A stretch of DNA of 64,000 nt from contig URVB01000003.1 in assembly GCA_900551075.1 (NCBI GenBank), positions 1-64,000 of the forward strand. The letters run 5' to 3'. Numbering within the stretch: position 1 is the stretch's first letter; the number at the start of each line of letters is the position of its first letter. The notes beneath the pieces were generated by a model. That model made no database searches and was not told the DNA's origin. It saw only the letters and a list, made by a program, of their open reading frames with translations. Both the position numbers and the translations under genes were made by a program. This stretch comes from an uncultured Blautia sp. (GTDB lineage: Bacteria; Bacillota; Clostridia; Lachnospirales; Lachnospiraceae). Positions 63,198 through 64,000 of the stretch are shown piece after piece.

Positions 63198-64000
63198 ATG
63201 AAGAGAAAATTACTGGCTAGCTTACTTTGCGTAGCAATGGGTGTTACTACTATCACCGGTGCAGCAAGCGTTTTTGCAGCAGAAGAGACTGAGGCAGCAG
63301 AGGATACCGAAGCGGAAGAAACCGAAGAGACAGCAGAAGAAGCTGCAGAAGATTTAGAGTCTGGCGATGATACAAAAGAAGCAGTCGATATGGAAGGCGT
63401 AGATGTAGAAAATACAAAAATCGGTATTAGTATTTATCAGTTCGCAGATAACTTTATGACTCTGTATCGTACAGAATTAGTTCGCTATCTGACCGAAGAC
63501 CTTGGATTCAAAGAGGAAAACATTGTTGTTCAGGATGGTAAGAATGACCAGGCAGAGCAGACAAATCAGATCAATAACTTTATCACAGACCAGGTAGACG
63601 TTATGATTCTGAACCTTGTACAGTCTTCTTCCGCACCGCAGGTTACTGATATGTGTAACGAGGCAGGGATTCCGGTAGTTTATATTAACCGTCAGCCAGA
63701 TGAAACAGAGTCTGACAGATGGGCAGCAGACGGCATCAAAGCTACTTACATTGGTGCAGATGCCAGACAGTCCGGTACATACCAGGGCGAGGAAATTCTT
63801 GAAACTGAAAACGGCGGTGATATCAACGGCGACGGCAAAGTTTCCTATATCATGGTTCAGGGTGACCCGGAAAACATTGATGCTCAGTACAGAACAGAAT
63901 ACTCTGTAAAAGCTTTGACAGACGCTGGTGTTGAAGTTGAAGAACTCCTTCTTCAGAGAGGTGACTGGGATCAGGCAAAAGGTCAGCAGATCGTTCAGGA
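63198..64000 (+). CDS. Galactose-type ABC substrate-binding protein (3' partial)
   Basis: Start ATG 63198 with AAAGGAGG 9 bp upstream; the frame is open at the window end, so 267 residues are seen. The signal ends near VFA/AEET; no lipobox at the expected place. An acidic spacer rich in Glu, Ala and Thr (about 29-65) follows. The binding fold then begins KIGISIYQFADNFMTLYRTEL, with QINNFITDQVDVMILNLV, VVYINRQPDE and YIGADARQSGTYQGEEI. The last two are similar to MglB galactose binders. Galactose or glucose is a reasonable guess. Confidence 0.88.
   Translation, partial: MKRKLLASLLCVAMGVTTITGAASVFAAEETEAAEDTEAEETEETAEEAAEDLESGDDTKEAVDMEGVDVENTKIGISIYQFADNFMTLYRTELVRYLTEDLGFKEENIVVQDGKNDQAEQTNQINNFITDQVDVMILNLVQSSSAPQVTDMCNEAGIPVVYINRQPDETESDRWAADGIKATYIGADARQSGTYQGEEILETENGGDINGDGKVSYIMVQGDPENIDAQYRTEYSVKALTDAGVEVEELLLQRGDWDQAKGQQIVQ

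Overview
The window looks like chromosome of a spore-forming, low-to-mid GC Clostridia of the Lachnospiraceae type. The reasons are spmA/spmB, a SipL-like LysM protein, GerA and GerB/C germination proteins, Agr-type peptide signalling, the order pth-mfd-PrsA-like foldase, and several sugar ABC cassettes with strong AGGAGG ribosome sites. No tRNA, rRNA or CRISPR array was seen.

Layout. 1-4111: end of a sugar-binding protein gene, then a ribose-type ABC ATPase, a permease and an SGNH/GDSL hydrolase. 4121-4433: decayed fragment of spmA. About 4440-18300: an AT-rich accessory island between that fragment and an intact spmA. It carries (a) a radical-SAM peptide maturase, an ABC exporter and a five-cysteine precursor peptide whose architecture matches ruminococcin C-type sactipeptides; (b) an OmpR-type response regulator, a histidine kinase and a large chimeric lipoprotein; (c) broken small genes, including an XRE regulator with an early stop codon; (d) an agr locus (LytTR regulator, AgrC-like kinase, degenerate receiver protein, AgrD, AgrB); (e) a serine-recombinase remnant at the right edge.

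18331-20919: spmA, a metallophosphoesterase-rubrerythrin-rubredoxin fusion, and spmB. 20995-23573 (minus strand): a glucose/maltose-family PTS IIBC and a PlsC-type acyltransferase. 23728-32913: small lipoprotein, SipL-like protein, ispE, FCD regulator, gerA, a gerB-gerC fusion, murI, DUF1934 and small membrane proteins. 33199-41775: two tandem paralogous deacetylase-like proteins, an exported trigger-factor-like lipoprotein, nagA, a cell-wall deacetylase and an alpha-amylase-family enzyme. 41852-51738: glgB, a small unknown gene, two CobW-type GTPases, pth, mfd and a PrsA-like lipoprotein. 51846-61618: an Rpn-like nuclease, then a carbohydrate locus (D-lyxose/mannose isomerase, complete sugar ABC transporter, PocR-AraC regulator, class II aldolase, FGGY kinase, internally shortened DUF4432 epimerase). 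61680-64000: a DUF4317 gene and the start of a galactose-type binding protein that runs off the window.

The most interesting part is the island. It pairs a probable ruminococcin C-like antimicrobial peptide, without a dedicated leader protease but with an arginine directly before the core, with a two-component system and an agr quorum-sensing module. All functional statements come from reading motifs and gene order; no database search was possible.
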